Source of the DNA: Streptococcus sanguinis
Lineage (GTDB): Bacteria; Bacillota; Bacilli; Lactobacillales; Streptococcaceae
DNA length: 64,000 nucleotides
Assembly: GCF_900475275.1 (NCBI RefSeq)
Contig: NZ_LS483364.1
Coordinates: forward strand, 248,001-312,000
Direction: 5' to 3'
Of this stretch, positions 18,722-27,492 are shown in pieces. The position numbers were made by a program, and so were the translations under genes. The stretch's first letter is position 1, and every line of letters starts with the position of its first letter. Under the pieces are notes generated by a model that saw nothing but the letters and a program-made list of their open reading frames with translations, ran no database searches and was not told the DNA's origin.

Positions 18722-20533
18722 ATGTGTGGAATTGTCGGAGTTGTCGGAAATCGCAACGCAACTGATATCTTGATGCAGGGCTTGGAAAAGCTGGAATACC
18801 GAGGTTATGACTCGGCTGGAATTTTTGTAACAACAGGGAAAACTTCTAGTCTGATCAAGTCGGTCGGTCGTATCGCTGACCTGCATGCTAAAATTGGCAT
18901 TGATGTTGCTGGGACTACTGGTATCGGACATACTCGTTGGGCTACTCATGGAAAACCAAGTGAAAACAATGCCCATCCTCATACTTCACAGACTGGCCGT
19001 TTTGTCTTGGTTCACAACGGTGTGATTGAGAACTACCTTGATATCAAGAATACCTATCTAGCTGGTCATGACTTCAAGGGGCAGACAGATACAGAGATTG
19101 CTGTGCATCTGATTGGCAAATTCGCTGAAGAAGAAGGCTTGTCTGTTTTAGAAGCCTTTAAAAAAGCTCTTCACATTATCCGTGGTTCTTATGCCTTTGC
19201 TTTGGTGGATTCAGAAGATGCAGATGTTATCTATGTTGCTAAAAATAAATCTCCACTTCTAGTCGGACTGGGTGAAGGCTACAATATGGTCTGCTCAGAT
19301 GCCATGGCCATGATTCGTGAGACGAATCAATTTATGGAAATTCATGACCAAGAGCTGGTTATTGTCCGTAAAGACAGTGTGGAAGTGCAGGATTATGATG
19401 GGAATATTCTGGAGCGTGAAAGCTATACAGCTGAGCTTGACTTGTCCGATATTGGTAAGGGGACTTATCCATACTATATGCTCAAAGAAATCGATGAGCA
19501 GCCAACTGTGATGCGTAAGCTCATCAGCGCTTATACAGATGATAAGGGGCAAGTATCAGTAGATGCGGATATTGTCAAGGCTGTTCAGGAAGCTGACCGT
19601 CTCTATATTCTTGCAGCTGGAACTTCTTACCATGCTGGCTATGCTTCTAAGCGTATGCTGGAAGAGCTGACGGATACACCTGTTGAACTGGGCATTGCTT
19701 CTGAGTGGGGCTATGCCATGCCGCTCCTTAGCAAGAAGCCTCTCTTTATCTTTATCAGCCAATCTGGTGAAACAGCTGACAGCCGTCAGGTCTTAGTCAA
19801 GGCGAATCAGATGGGTATTCCAAGTTTGACCGTGACCAATGTTCCAGGTTCTACGCTTTCTCGGGAAGCCAATCATACCATGCTGCTGCATGCAGGTCCT
19901 GAGATTGCGGTTGCTTCTACTAAGGCCTATACAGCTCAAATCGCAACCTTGGCTTTCTTGGCTAAAGCTGTTGGCGATGCCAATGCTTCTGAAAAAGCGG
20001 CAGCCTTTGACTTGGTTCACGAGCTGTCCATAGTTGCGCAGTCTATTGAGTCCACTTTGTCAGAAAAGGAGTTGATTGACAATAAGGTCCGTGGCCTTCT
20101 GGAAACGACCCGCAATGCATTCTATATCGGCCGTGGTCAAGACTACTATGTGGCGATGGAAGCCAGCCTAAAACTCAAAGAAATTTCTTATATCCAGTGT
20201 GAAGGTTTCGCGGCTGGTGAGCTCAAACACGGTACGATCTCTCTGATTGAAGACGGGACACCAGTCTTGGCTCTGCTTTCTGATGAAATCTTGGCTAGTC
20301 ATACACGAGGCAATATTTCAGAAGTCGTAGCTCGCGGAGCCAAGGTGCTGACCATTGCTGAGGAGAATGTAGCTAAAGAAGGTGACGATATCGTACTCAA
20401 TCAGGTTCACCCATACCTGTCACCAATCTCTATGGTGGTACCGACACAGCTCATTGCTTACTTTGCAACCTTGCACCGTGGTCTGGATGTTGACAAACCG
20501 CGTAATCTGGCTAAGTCTGTCACTGTAGAATAA
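18722..20533 (+). CDS. glmS: Glutamine--fructose-6-phosphate aminotransferase
   Basis: It makes glucosamine 6-phosphate from fructose 6-phosphate and glutamine, the entry step to peptidoglycan amino sugars. Length 603. The N-terminal class II glutaminase begins MCGIVGVVG, with Cys2 as nucleophile after Met removal. Two SIS sugar-isomerase domains follow, and the C-terminus ends DKPRNLAKSVTVE as in the whole family. The gene is monocistronic. The upstream region shows protein-type operator boxes rather than the self-cleaving glmS ribozyme found in many Bacilli. Confidence 0.97.
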   Translation: MCGIVGVVGNRNATDILMQGLEKLEYRGYDSAGIFVTTGKTSSLIKSVGRIADLHAKIGIDVAGTTGIGHTRWATHGKPSENNAHPHTSQTGRFVLVHNGVIENYLDIKNTYLAGHDFKGQTDTEIAVHLIGKFAEEEGLSVLEAFKKALHIIRGSYAFALVDSEDADVIYVAKNKSPLLVGLGEGYNMVCSDAMAMIRETNQFMEIHDQELVIVRKDSVEVQDYDGNILERESYTAELDLSDIGKGTYPYYMLKEIDEQPTVMRKLISAYTDDKGQVSVDADIVKAVQEADRLYILAAGTSYHAGYASKRMLEELTDTPVELGIASEWGYAMPLLSKKPLFIFISQSGETADSRQVLVKANQMGIPSLTVTNVPGSTLSREANHTMLLHAGPEIAVASTKAYTAQIATLAFLAKAVGDANASEKAAAFDLVHELSIVAQSIESTLSEKELIDNKVRGLLETTRNAFYIGRGQDYYVAMEASLKLKEISYIQCEGFAAGELKHGTISLIEDGTPVLALLSDEILASHTRGNISEVVARGAKVLTIAEENVAKEGDDIVLNQVHPYLSPISMVVPTQLIAYFATLHRGLDVDKPRNLAKSVTVE

Positions 20534-20648
20534 GCGCAACAGGCTGTGCCTATAAAAATTACCTATCTCGTCCATAGAAAATATATATGGTACTTATCTA
20601 AAAAGGGTACAAAAAATAAGGTGGTTCAGCAGAGTCTGAAAAGCCTTG

Positions 20649-20675
20649 AAAAAGCTAGCTTAGTCTAGCTTTTTT
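20649..20675 (+). terminator. Terminator of glmS
   Basis: AAAAAGCTAG pairs with CTAGCTTTTT around CTTAGT; the T-run follows directly. Confidence 0.85.
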
Positions 20676-20712
20676 ATTTTGCTTTGATAAATATTTTTAA
20701 TCAGGCTGATAG

Positions 20713-20752
20713 GGAAAATATATTTCCTAGGAGAGAGAGGGGATGGTATGAT
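20713..20752 (+). promoter_or_regulatory. Probable promoter with operator-like repeat before the UroD-like operon
   Basis: TGGTATGAT (20744-20752) is an extended -10-like sequence, 30 bases before the start codon. GGAAA-ATATA-TTTCC (20713-20727) is a perfect five-base inverted repeat overlapping the -35 position. Confidence 0.4.
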
Positions 20753-20781
20753 ATATTACAAATTCAAAGAAGGAGGAAGTA

Positions 20782-21789
20782 ATGGTCAGCAAGAAAGAAT
20801 TAGTGCTGAGAGCTTTTCGGGGTGAAGAAGTTGACCGAGTGCCTGTTGGATTCTGGTTTCACTTTGTAAGCCAAGAGGAAAAGATGTTGGGCCTAGACAA
20901 TCCAGTAATTTTCAATAAAAGTGTTGAGGGGCATGCTGCTTATGTTCGAGCTGCACGGCCAGACTTTGTCAAGATTATGAGCGATGGTTTCTTTAAGTAT
21001 CCTAGCGCGCTTTACTCGGATCATATTGAGTCTATTCGGGACTTGGCAGCTATCCAGTCTATCGGCGAGTATCATCCTTGGATTGAGCAGCAGATTGAGA
21101 TGGTGAATGCTGTGAAAGAAAGCTATCCAGAGGACCTCGCTTCCTTCTACAATATCTTTGCGCCGGTCTCCTATCTCAAGCGCTGGTTCCGCCGGGAAGG
21201 GTCGCGAGGAGATAGAGAAATTGCAGATTTTCTGGCAGAGGATTCCGAGCTGACAGGACATGTTTTAGATGTCATTGCCACTGATATTGCTATTTTGACT
21301 AGGCGGATCATTGAGGAAGCGGGCATTGAGGGGATTTATCTCAGCACCCAGCAAGTTCAAGACGGTCGGGTAGATGCGGCCAGTTATCGTCGTTATATTG
21401 AGCCTAGTACGGTCAAGGTTCTGGAGGCGGCCAATGCGGCTGGCGGAGTGAATATCCTCCACATCTGCGGCTTTGAAGGAGCCAGCAATGATTTGGAACT
21501 GTTCAAGGACTATCCGGCTCAAGTCTTTAACTGGGCAACCCATCATGAAGGGGTCAGCTTAGCGGAAGGGCGCAAGCTCTTTGGCGGTCAGACTGTCCTG
21601 GGCGGCTTTGAAAATGGCAGAGCAGCTCTTCTGAATACGGGCAGTCGAGCAGAGTTAGAGGCTGAGACCAAGCGGCTGCTGGCTGAAGCTGGCAGTCAGG
21701 GAGTGATTCTAGGGGCTGACTGTACTGTACCAGATGATTTTGAAATAGAAAGATTGGACTGGATCCGTCAGGCTGCTAGTCAGTTCTGA
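20782..21789 (+). CDS. UroD/MtaA-superfamily protein with zinc methyltransferase motif (copy 1)
   Basis: A 335-residue TIM-barrel protein of the uroporphyrinogen decarboxylase superfamily (ELVLRAFRGEEVDRVPVGFW at the start). It carries H227-x-C229 in NILHICG and C314 in GADCTVP. These match the H-x-C-xn-C zinc site of methylcobamide:thiol methyltransferases (MtaA/CmuA group), which true UroD enzymes lack. Streptococci also have no haem pathway. I infer a zinc-dependent methyl transfer to a thiol, substrate unknown. It is the first gene of an operon with a paralogue and an amino-acid ABC transporter. Confidence 0.75.
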   Translation: MVSKKELVLRAFRGEEVDRVPVGFWFHFVSQEEKMLGLDNPVIFNKSVEGHAAYVRAARPDFVKIMSDGFFKYPSALYSDHIESIRDLAAIQSIGEYHPWIEQQIEMVNAVKESYPEDLASFYNIFAPVSYLKRWFRREGSRGDREIADFLAEDSELTGHVLDVIATDIAILTRRIIEEAGIEGIYLSTQQVQDGRVDAASYRRYIEPSTVKVLEAANAAGGVNILHICGFEGASNDLELFKDYPAQVFNWATHHEGVSLAEGRKLFGGQTVLGGFENGRAALLNTGSRAELEAETKRLLAEAGSQGVILGADCTVPDDFEIERLDWIRQAASQF

Positions 21790-21844
21790 CGGACTTGCTA
21801 AAGTCCTAAAGAGCAATTTTCAACTCTTTCAAGGAGGAAGATAG

Positions 21845-22045
21845 ATGAATCGATATCAAAAAAGGCTTGCAGCTCTTGCTCTGATATTCTTGATAATAGG
21901 AACCTTTCTGAGCATCAGTCACATTTATGCTCATCAGTCTTCAGACAAAAAAGAAGATGATTTGCAGGTGCTCAAGAAACTGCCAGAGCAGTCAACTGGC
22001 TTGATGCAGCCCAATGATATCGCTGCTCTGCTCTTGTCTGATTAG
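21845..22045 (+). CDS. Small membrane or secreted peptide, unknown
   Basis: 66 residues with an AAGGAGGAAG ribosome site nine bases before the ATG, so translation is likely. An N-terminal basic start (MNRYQKR) is followed by a hydrophobic helix (about 9-28), then a charged region (HQSSDKKEDD) and a C-terminal stretch ending DIAALLLSD. It could be an exported peptide or a single-pass membrane protein. I recognise no family. It is sandwiched between the two UroD-like genes. Confidence 0.55.
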   Translation: MNRYQKRLAALALIFLIIGTFLSISHIYAHQSSDKKEDDLQVLKKLPEQSTGLMQPNDIAALLLSD

Positions 22046-22132
22046 AATTTTTACTAAAAGGTTGACTTAGCTCAATGAGCAAGCTAAAAAACAACCCATT
22101 GGCTAAATAAGGATAATAAAAAAGGAGAGAAG

Positions 22133-23134
22133 ATGACTTCAAAAAGAGAATTAGTACTGAAGGCTTTCAGAGGAGAGCCCGTTGACCGAGTGCCAGTTGG
22201 TTTCTGGCATCATTTTACCAGCGAGGATGAGTGGCTGGCTGGTTTTGGAAATCAGGCCATTATTGATAAAAATCTGGCTGGTCATCAAGCTTTTCTGGCA
22301 GAAGTCGACCCAGACTTTATCAAGTTGATGAGTGATGGTTATTTTTCCTATCCTAATGAACTCTTGAAAAAAGCCCAATCTATCAAGGAGTTAGCAGATA
22401 TTGAGCCGCTGGGTGCTGACCACCCTTGGATTAGTGAGCAGGTGGAGCTGGTTCAGAAGATTAGGGCTAGCTTTACAGAGGACTTGGTCGCTATTTACAA
22501 TATTTTTGCGCCAGTGACCTACTTCAAATGGTTGGTCGGTAAGGTTTCTGGTGGAGATGATATCATTGCAGATTTCCTAGCAGAGGATGCGGTGCTCACG
22601 AAGCGGGTTCTGGATGTGATTGCTCAAGATATTGCGGCTTTGACAGAGCGGATTATCAAGGAAGCTGGTGCGGATGGAATCTACCTCAGCGTTCAGAGCA
22701 TCCAGGATGCACGGGTGTCGGCTGAAGACTATAAGGCTTTTATTGCTCCTAGTGAATTGGCGGTGCTGGAAGCAGCCAACGCGGCTGGCGGAGTGAATAT
22801 CCTGCACATTTGCGGTTACGAAGGCGCGCGAAATGATGTTCATCTTTTTACTGACTATCCAGCTCAGGTCATCAACTGGGCAGTGGGGCCAGAAGGCATC
22901 AGCCTAGCGGAGGGCCGGAAATTATTTGGCGGTCGGACTGTTCTGGGTGGTTTTGAAAATGGCAAGGATGGTCTGCTCTACACGGGCAGTCAAGCGGTTA
23001 TTCAAGAAGAGACCAAGCGGCTGATAGCAGAAGCTGGCAAGGAAGCTTTGATTATCGGGGCTGACTGTACTATTCCAAGCGATATTAAGACAGAGCGGAT
23101 TCAGTGGGTTCGCCAAGCAGCAAGCTTAACATAA
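22133..23134 (+). CDS. UroD/MtaA-superfamily protein with zinc methyltransferase motif (copy 2)
   Basis: A 333-residue paralogue of the protein at 20782. The two share nearly identical N-termini (KRELVLKAFRGEPVDRVPVGFW), the AANAAGGVNILHICG segment and the LFGGRTVLGGFENG segment. H225, C227 and C312 keep the same spacing as in copy 1, so the putative zinc site is preserved in both. Keeping two complete copies in one operon suggests two methyl donors or acceptors, or a heterodimer. The substrate-binding protein gene follows 15 bases later, supporting a shared function with the transporter. Confidence 0.75.
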   Translation: MTSKRELVLKAFRGEPVDRVPVGFWHHFTSEDEWLAGFGNQAIIDKNLAGHQAFLAEVDPDFIKLMSDGYFSYPNELLKKAQSIKELADIEPLGADHPWISEQVELVQKIRASFTEDLVAIYNIFAPVTYFKWLVGKVSGGDDIIADFLAEDAVLTKRVLDVIAQDIAALTERIIKEAGADGIYLSVQSIQDARVSAEDYKAFIAPSELAVLEAANAAGGVNILHICGYEGARNDVHLFTDYPAQVINWAVGPEGISLAEGRKLFGGRTVLGGFENGKDGLLYTGSQAVIQEETKRLIAEAGKEALIIGADCTIPSDIKTERIQWVRQAASLT

Positions 23135-23149
23135 GAAGGAGACGAAAGA

Positions 23150-24034
23150 ATGAGCAAGAAAAAATGGATTATTGGTGGAGCGGTAGTGATTGCTATTGTA
23201 GCTGCGACTTATTTGGGACGGACCTTGACAGGTGCTTCATCTAGCAAGACGAGCAGCTCTGCATCAGGCAGTGGTAAGGTCACGACTTTGAAAGTGGCAC
23301 ATACACAGAACTATGTTCCTTATGACTTTGTGGATGAAAAAGGTGAGTCAGATGGCTATGAGGTTGCTGTTCTCAAGGCCATTGATGAAAAGCTGCCAGA
23401 CTATCAGTTTGAATATACTGGTACCAGTGATGAAGATCTCTTAGTCGGTCTGGAATCTGGAAAATATGACATCGGAACCAAGGGAGCATGGTACACCGAA
23501 GAGCGGGCGAAGAAGTTCATCATTCCAAAAAGCCCAATCGGCGCTAGTATTATAGGTTTCACTATCCGCAAGGAAGATGCTGAAAAATACAAAACTATTG
23601 ATGACTTTGCCAAGGAAAAGGGCAAGCTGGTACCAATCTCTCCGCAGAATGCTCAATGGGCCGTTATCGAAGAGTATAACAAAAAGCATAGCAGTGCTCC
23701 TATTGATTTGACTGCAGCAGAGTCCTTCAAGGTTGCTGATGCTTATGCTTGGGTTCTGGAAGGGCGCTACGATGCTTTCTTTGACATCAAGCTGTCATTT
23801 GAAAAAGCTGTGACGGACAAGGAAGGCTCTTACCACCAGTATGCGGATCAACTGACTTGGTTCCCTTACAAGGGGATTCCGACCTATCCCCTGCTGCATA
23901 AAAACGAAAAAAATGAAAAATTTGCCAAGGCATATGAGAAGGCAATTAAGGAACTGGAAAAAGACGGAACCTTGGCTAAACTATCTGAAAAGTATTTCGG
24001 AGAAGATGTCTTCTCTTATGTGGACAAGGATTAG
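23150..24034 (+). CDS. Amino-acid ABC transporter substrate-binding protein, without lipobox
   Basis: A family 3 solute-binding protein of 294 residues (LKVAHTQNYVPYDFVDEKGESDGYEVAVLKAI; only the start LKVAHTQNYVPYDF is diagnostic). Residues 1-29 form an uncleaved-looking signal anchor (WIIGGAVVIAIVAATYLG) and then a Ser/Thr linker. No lipobox cysteine is present, which is unusual for a Gram-positive binding protein, so it is probably held by the N-terminal helix. The cargo is likely a polar or sulfur amino acid, but this is inferred only from family and context. Confidence 0.85.
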   Translation: MSKKKWIIGGAVVIAIVAATYLGRTLTGASSSKTSSSASGSGKVTTLKVAHTQNYVPYDFVDEKGESDGYEVAVLKAIDEKLPDYQFEYTGTSDEDLLVGLESGKYDIGTKGAWYTEERAKKFIIPKSPIGASIIGFTIRKEDAEKYKTIDDFAKEKGKLVPISPQNAQWAVIEEYNKKHSSAPIDLTAAESFKVADAYAWVLEGRYDAFFDIKLSFEKAVTDKEGSYHQYADQLTWFPYKGIPTYPLLHKNEKNEKFAKAYEKAIKELEKDGTLAKLSEKYFGEDVFSYVDKD

Positions 24035-24229
24035 TTGCTGCTGTCTGCTAATTATGGAAAATCAAAAGGCTGACTGAGAAGCTGGCTGAATATAGAGTTG
24101 GTGGCTTCTAAGCTGACCTTGCTGCTGTTTGAAGGAATTTTCAAAGAGAGAGCAAGGCTGCTCCAAACTGAAAGTACCCGTTCAAGTGAAGCTTATTCTA
24201 TTTAATCACTGTCGAAGGAGAAGAAACTT

Positions 24230-24922
24230 ATGGTCTCGTATGACTTGTCCCGTGTCTTTGGCTTGCTGCCTAGTCTGCTGCTGGCTCTGCCGACCACTTT
24301 ATGGATTATGTTTGTGACAGCTTTGATTGGCTCCTTGCTGGGTGGTCTGTTGGCTTGGGCTCAGATTGCCGAGGAACAGTCTTTTGCTGGTCTGGCTAGA
24401 GGATATATATTTATCCTTAGATGTACACCGCCTATCGTCTTGCTTTTCTTGGTTTTTTATGGCATTCCAGAGTTTTTAGAATGGTGGCTGGGGCTGGATA
24501 TCAATAATTGGTCGCGGACTGTGTTTGTCATCATCACCATGATTCTGCTCTTTGCGGCCATGATTGCGGAAGTCTTCAAGGCAGCTTATCTTGCTGTTCC
24601 TAAGGGACAGACCGAGGCAGGTCTCAGTATTGGCTTGACACCGGTGCAGACTTTTCTGCGCATTATCCTGCCACAGGCTTTTCGCATCACCCTGCCCAAT
24701 CTGACTACTGCCCTTCTTAATCTCATGCGGGATGCTGCGCTGGCTTATACGATTGGGGCAGTGGATGTCATGGGAGCAGGGCAAAATCTTATCAGTCGTA
24801 ATCTGGGCAATTATTCCCTCGAAACCTATACAGCGGTGGCCTTGATTTACTGGGGGATTGCCCTAGTGGTTTCGCTGGCTTCCCAGCTTCTGGAAAAAAG
24901 TCTGACAGTCAAGGAGAGGTAA
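24230..24922 (+). CDS. Amino-acid ABC transporter permease 1
   Basis: A 230-residue HisM/GlnP-type permease with about five membrane helices. The EAA loop reads EAGLSIGLTPVQTFLRIILPQAFR (shown in parts: EAGLSIGLTPVQTF then ILPQAFR), the coupling site for the ATPase. It has a GAAGGAG ribosome site. A 195-base gap separates it from the binding-protein gene; I see no promoter or terminator there. It pairs with the permease at 24926. Confidence 0.9.
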   Translation: MVSYDLSRVFGLLPSLLLALPTTLWIMFVTALIGSLLGGLLAWAQIAEEQSFAGLARGYIFILRCTPPIVLLFLVFYGIPEFLEWWLGLDINNWSRTVFVIITMILLFAAMIAEVFKAAYLAVPKGQTEAGLSIGLTPVQTFLRIILPQAFRITLPNLTTALLNLMRDAALAYTIGAVDVMGAGQNLISRNLGNYSLETYTAVALIYWGIALVVSLASQLLEKSLTVKER

Positions 24923-24925
24923 AGC

Positions 24926-25612
24926 ATGGATTTGAATTATATTGTAAATACCTTTCTGGTTACTTTGAAAGGCATACCAGTAACCTTGATCATTATGGTG
25001 GTGGCTATTCTGCTCAGCTTTATTCCAGCTCTGCTTCTAGCTCTGGGGCAGATTTATAAAGTTCGAGGTGTGCGGACCTTTTCGGTGGTTTATCTGGCCT
25101 TTATTCGAGCAACGCCGCCCATTTTGCTCATTCTCTTTTTCTACAGTCTTTTTCCTAGCTTATTGAATCAAATATTCAAAAGTCTGGGCAGTCAGGTAGA
25201 CGTCTTTAAGTTCAATCCGCTTTACTATGCTTTCATTATTTATAGCCTGATGACGACAGGTAGTTTGTCGGAAATCCTGCGCTCAGCCATTTTGACAGTG
25301 GATAAAGGGCAGTTGGAGGCGGCTCAAGCGATTGGTTTAACGAATTTTCAAGCCTATCGGAGAATTATTTTTCCTCAGGCTCTGCGCTCAGCCCTGCCCA
25401 ATCTGGCCAATCTGGTTATCAATCTAGTCAAGGGAACTTCGTTGGTATTTGTCATGACAGTCAAGGATATCACAGCCTTGGCTAAGATAGAGGCCTCCCA
25501 TTCTTACCAGTATTCAGAGTCTTACCTGGTGATTTTTGTTATTTATCTCATTATTTGTGGTTTGATTCAGTGGATGTTTAGGGGCTTGGAAAAGCGCTAC
25601 GCTCTTGCTTAG
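24926..25612 (+). CDS. Amino-acid ABC transporter permease 2
   Basis: A 228-residue permease of the same polar-amino-acid family. Its EAA loop is EAAQAIGLTNFQAYRRIIFP followed by QALRSALP. It starts three bases after the end of permease 1, so the two are surely co-translated and form a heterodimeric channel. A residual RATPPILLILFFYSLFP helix is typical of the family. Confidence 0.92.
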   Translation: MDLNYIVNTFLVTLKGIPVTLIIMVVAILLSFIPALLLALGQIYKVRGVRTFSVVYLAFIRATPPILLILFFYSLFPSLLNQIFKSLGSQVDVFKFNPLYYAFIIYSLMTTGSLSEILRSAILTVDKGQLEAAQAIGLTNFQAYRRIIFPQALRSALPNLANLVINLVKGTSLVFVMTVKDITALAKIEASHSYQYSESYLVIFVIYLIICGLIQWMFRGLEKRYALA

Positions 25613-25624
25613 GAAGGAAAGATT

Positions 25625-26389
25625 ATGTTAGAAGTAAAACATATCTCCAAACGATTTGGAGAGCACCAGGTGCTGGCAGATGTCAGTCTCAAGGTCAATC
25701 AAGGTGACGTTGTGGTTATTCTGGGACCCTCGGGCTCTGGGAAAACAACATTTCTGCGCTGTCTGAATCACTTAGAAAAAGCGGATAGCGGCCAGCTGAC
25801 TTTGTCTGGTAAGGACTATGATTTGGCTAAACTCAGCAAAAAGGAGATTTTGGAAATTCGTAGAAAGACGGCCTTTGTCTTCCAGCATTATAATCTCTTT
25901 GCCAATAAAACTGCCCTTGAAAATATCTTAGAGGGCTTAGTAATCGCTCGTAAGATACCGAGGGAAGAAGCGCTTGAGATTGCGGAAGAGTCCTTGAAAC
26001 GCGTGGGCCTCTTGGCCTACAAGGACTATTATCCTTCGCAGCTATCAGGTGGTCAGCAGCAGCGGATTGGGATTGCGCGTGCCATTGCTGTCAAGCCAGA
26101 TGTCATCCTGCTGGATGAACCAACTTCGGCTCTAGATCCGGAATTGGTCGGCGAAGTCCTTAGCGTCATGAAACAGCTGGCTCAGGAGGGGGTGACCATG
26201 GTCGTTGTGACCCACGAGATGAGCTTTGCCCGTGATGTGGCCAACCATGTCATCTTTATGGACGGAGGTCATATCGTCGAAGAAAATCCTCCTCAGGAAT
26301 TCTTCTCTAGCCCGAAGGAAGAGCGGACCAAACAGTTTTTGTCGCGCATTTTGTCGGATGCCAGCTATAGTGTAGAGTATATGATTTAA
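25625..26389 (+). CDS. Amino-acid ABC transporter ATP-binding protein
   Basis: A 254-residue ATPase of the polar amino-acid uptake group (GlnQ/TcyC-like). Walker A is GPSGSGKTT (about 34-42), the signature is LSGGQQQR, Walker B is [14 protein letters not shown], and the H-loop is VVTHE. It completes the operon of two UroD-like proteins, a small peptide, a binding protein, two permeases and this ATPase. Confidence 0.95.
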   Translation: MLEVKHISKRFGEHQVLADVSLKVNQGDVVVILGPSGSGKTTFLRCLNHLEKADSGQLTLSGKDYDLAKLSKKEILEIRRKTAFVFQHYNLFANKTALENILEGLVIARKIPREEALEIAEESLKRVGLLAYKDYYPSQLSGGQQQRIGIARAIAVKPDVILLDEPTSALDPELVGEVLSVMKQLAQEGVTMVVVTHEMSFARDVANHVIFMDGGHIVEENPPQEFFSSPKEERTKQFLSRILSDASYSVEYMI

Positions 26390-26413
26390 AATCTGGATTG
26401 TGTCCAGATTTTT
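26385..26413 (+). terminator. Terminator of the UroD-like/ABC operon
   Basis: AAAATCTGGA and TCCAGATTTT form a ten-base-pair stem around TTGTG with a T-run. Confidence 0.85.
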
Positions 26414-26469
26414 ATTTTTGATAGATAGCTGTTATCCTTTGACTTGATAATGGAGGGACGAGTAGATAG

Positions 26470-26514
26470 TAAAAAACTAGACCGAGATATGCTTATCTTG
26501 GTCTAGTTTGTGTT
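26470..26514 (-). terminator. Terminator of the DeoR-type regulator gene
   Basis: CTAGACCGAGATA and TATCTTGGTCTAG pair around TGCT. Read on the minus strand, the hairpin ends in TTTTTT. Confidence 0.8.
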
Positions 26515-26527
26515 TCAAGAAAGTTGC

Positions 26528-27280
26528 TTACCAGAGGATTTCGCACTGGCTGCCGACAGCGTTTTGGAAGGATTCAACTGGTGCCTGGTCGGTGATAATG
26601 CAATCCAGGCTAGAATAGTTGGAAAGTTTGAAATAATGACTGGTGTTAAACTTAGAGTGGTCGGCCAATAGAATTGCCTTGTCGCTATTAGCGATCATTT
26701 CGCGCTTGATATGTGCCTGATTGTGGTTGGCTTCGTAGGCGGCGTAGCGATCCAATCCGCGGCAGCTAAAGAAGAGTAAGTCTGCATGGAAATTGTTGAT
26801 GAAGTTGGCAGCAAAATCGCCCAGCGCAGAATTGGTCCCGCAGCCAATATGTCCGCCTGATAAAAAGAGGGTGACATTTTCAAAGTTATTTAGCTGGCGG
26901 GCTGCTTCAATACCATTGGTTATGACACGTAGGTTCTGGAAAGGTGCCAAATGCGGAATGAGCATAGCTGCAGTCGTAGAGCTATCAATGAAGATAGATT
27001 GGTTATGAGTGATAAAAGTTGAGGCAATTTCAGCAATTTGCTGCTTGCTTTTTTCTTCTTCACGGGCGCGAGCAGAATACACATATTCTACGTTGTTGGC
27101 CGTAATCAGCATGACTTCACCATGAGAGCGGATGATTTTCCCCTCTTTTTCTAGCTCAATCAAGTCCCGTCGAAGCGTTGATGTAGAACAGTACAAAAGT
27201 TCTTCAAGTTGGGCGGTTGCAATAATCTTTCGCTTGCTGAGAATTTCTATAATTCGACTCATTCGTTCCAAAGAAACCAT
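26528..27280 (-). CDS. fucR: DeoR-family regulator of the fucose locus
   Basis: A 250-residue DeoR-type repressor. An N-terminal winged helix-turn-helix (about 1-55, with TAQLEELLYCSTSTLRRDL) precedes the sugar-phosphate-sensing DeoRC domain (FIDSSTTAAMLIPHLA, then ISNGIE-like and DHSKF motifs). The start at 27280 has a perfect GGAGGT on the minus strand. The longer in-frame ORF to 27364 would read through the promoter and was rejected. It is divergent from the fucose operon, as expected for its regulator; the effector is probably fuculose 1-phosphate. Confidence 0.85.
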   Translation of the reverse strand: MVSLERMSRIIEILSKRKIIATAQLEELLYCSTSTLRRDLIELEKEGKIIRSHGEVMLITANNVEYVYSARAREEEKSKQQIAEIASTFITHNQSIFIDSSTTAAMLIPHLAPFQNLRVITNGIEAARQLNNFENVTLFLSGGHIGCGTNSALGDFAANFINNFHADLLFFSCRGLDRYAAYEANHNQAHIKREMIANSDKAILLADHSKFNTSHYFKLSNYSSLDCIITDQAPVESFQNAVGSQCEILW

Positions 27281-27295
27281 AGTGACCTCCACCGA

Positions 27296-27310
27296 TGAAC
27301 AAAGCTGAAC
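27296..27310. promoter_or_regulatory. Operator 1: paired TGAAC direct repeat, 10-base period
   Basis: TGAAC at 27296 and at 27306, one helical turn apart, as DeoR proteins often require. It lies between the fucR promoter and its start codon, suggesting autorepression. Confidence 0.6.
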
Positions 27311-27322
27311 ATTTATGGTCAC

Positions 27323-27352
27323 ATTATAACACAATAAACGAAAAAAAATCAA
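27323..27352 (-). promoter_or_regulatory. Promoter of fucR
   Basis: On the minus strand, TTGATT (27352-27347), an 18-base spacer and TATAAT (27328-27323), preceded by TGT as an extended -10. Confidence 0.7.
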
Positions 27353-27369
27353 TATAGTAACCATTAGAT

Positions 27370-27384
27370 TGAACGATTATGAAC
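27370..27384. promoter_or_regulatory. Operator 2: paired TGAAC direct repeat, 10-base period
   Basis: TGAAC at 27370 and at 27380, the same arrangement as operator 1 and 74 bases from it. It lies upstream of or within the fucose operon promoter, whose -10 is probably in the AT-rich stretch 27393-27408. No catabolite (cre) box was recognised. Confidence 0.6.
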
Positions 27385-27492
27385 AGTTTTGGATATATTG
27401 TTATATAAAAGTTGGCTATTTATCAATTAAAGGTACAGGTGTTGAATGCGCTTATAAAAAATACTATGATGAATCCAGAAAGGAGTGAGATT

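Noticed and set aside
20782..23134. True uroporphyrinogen decarboxylases of a haem pathway
   Set aside because: No other haem genes are present, streptococci lack the pathway, and both proteins carry the zinc motif of the methyltransferase branch.
26528..27364. Extended 278-residue version of the DeoR regulator
   Set aside because: The extra N-terminal residues would be translated from DNA that contains its promoter; GGAGGT fixes the start at 27280.
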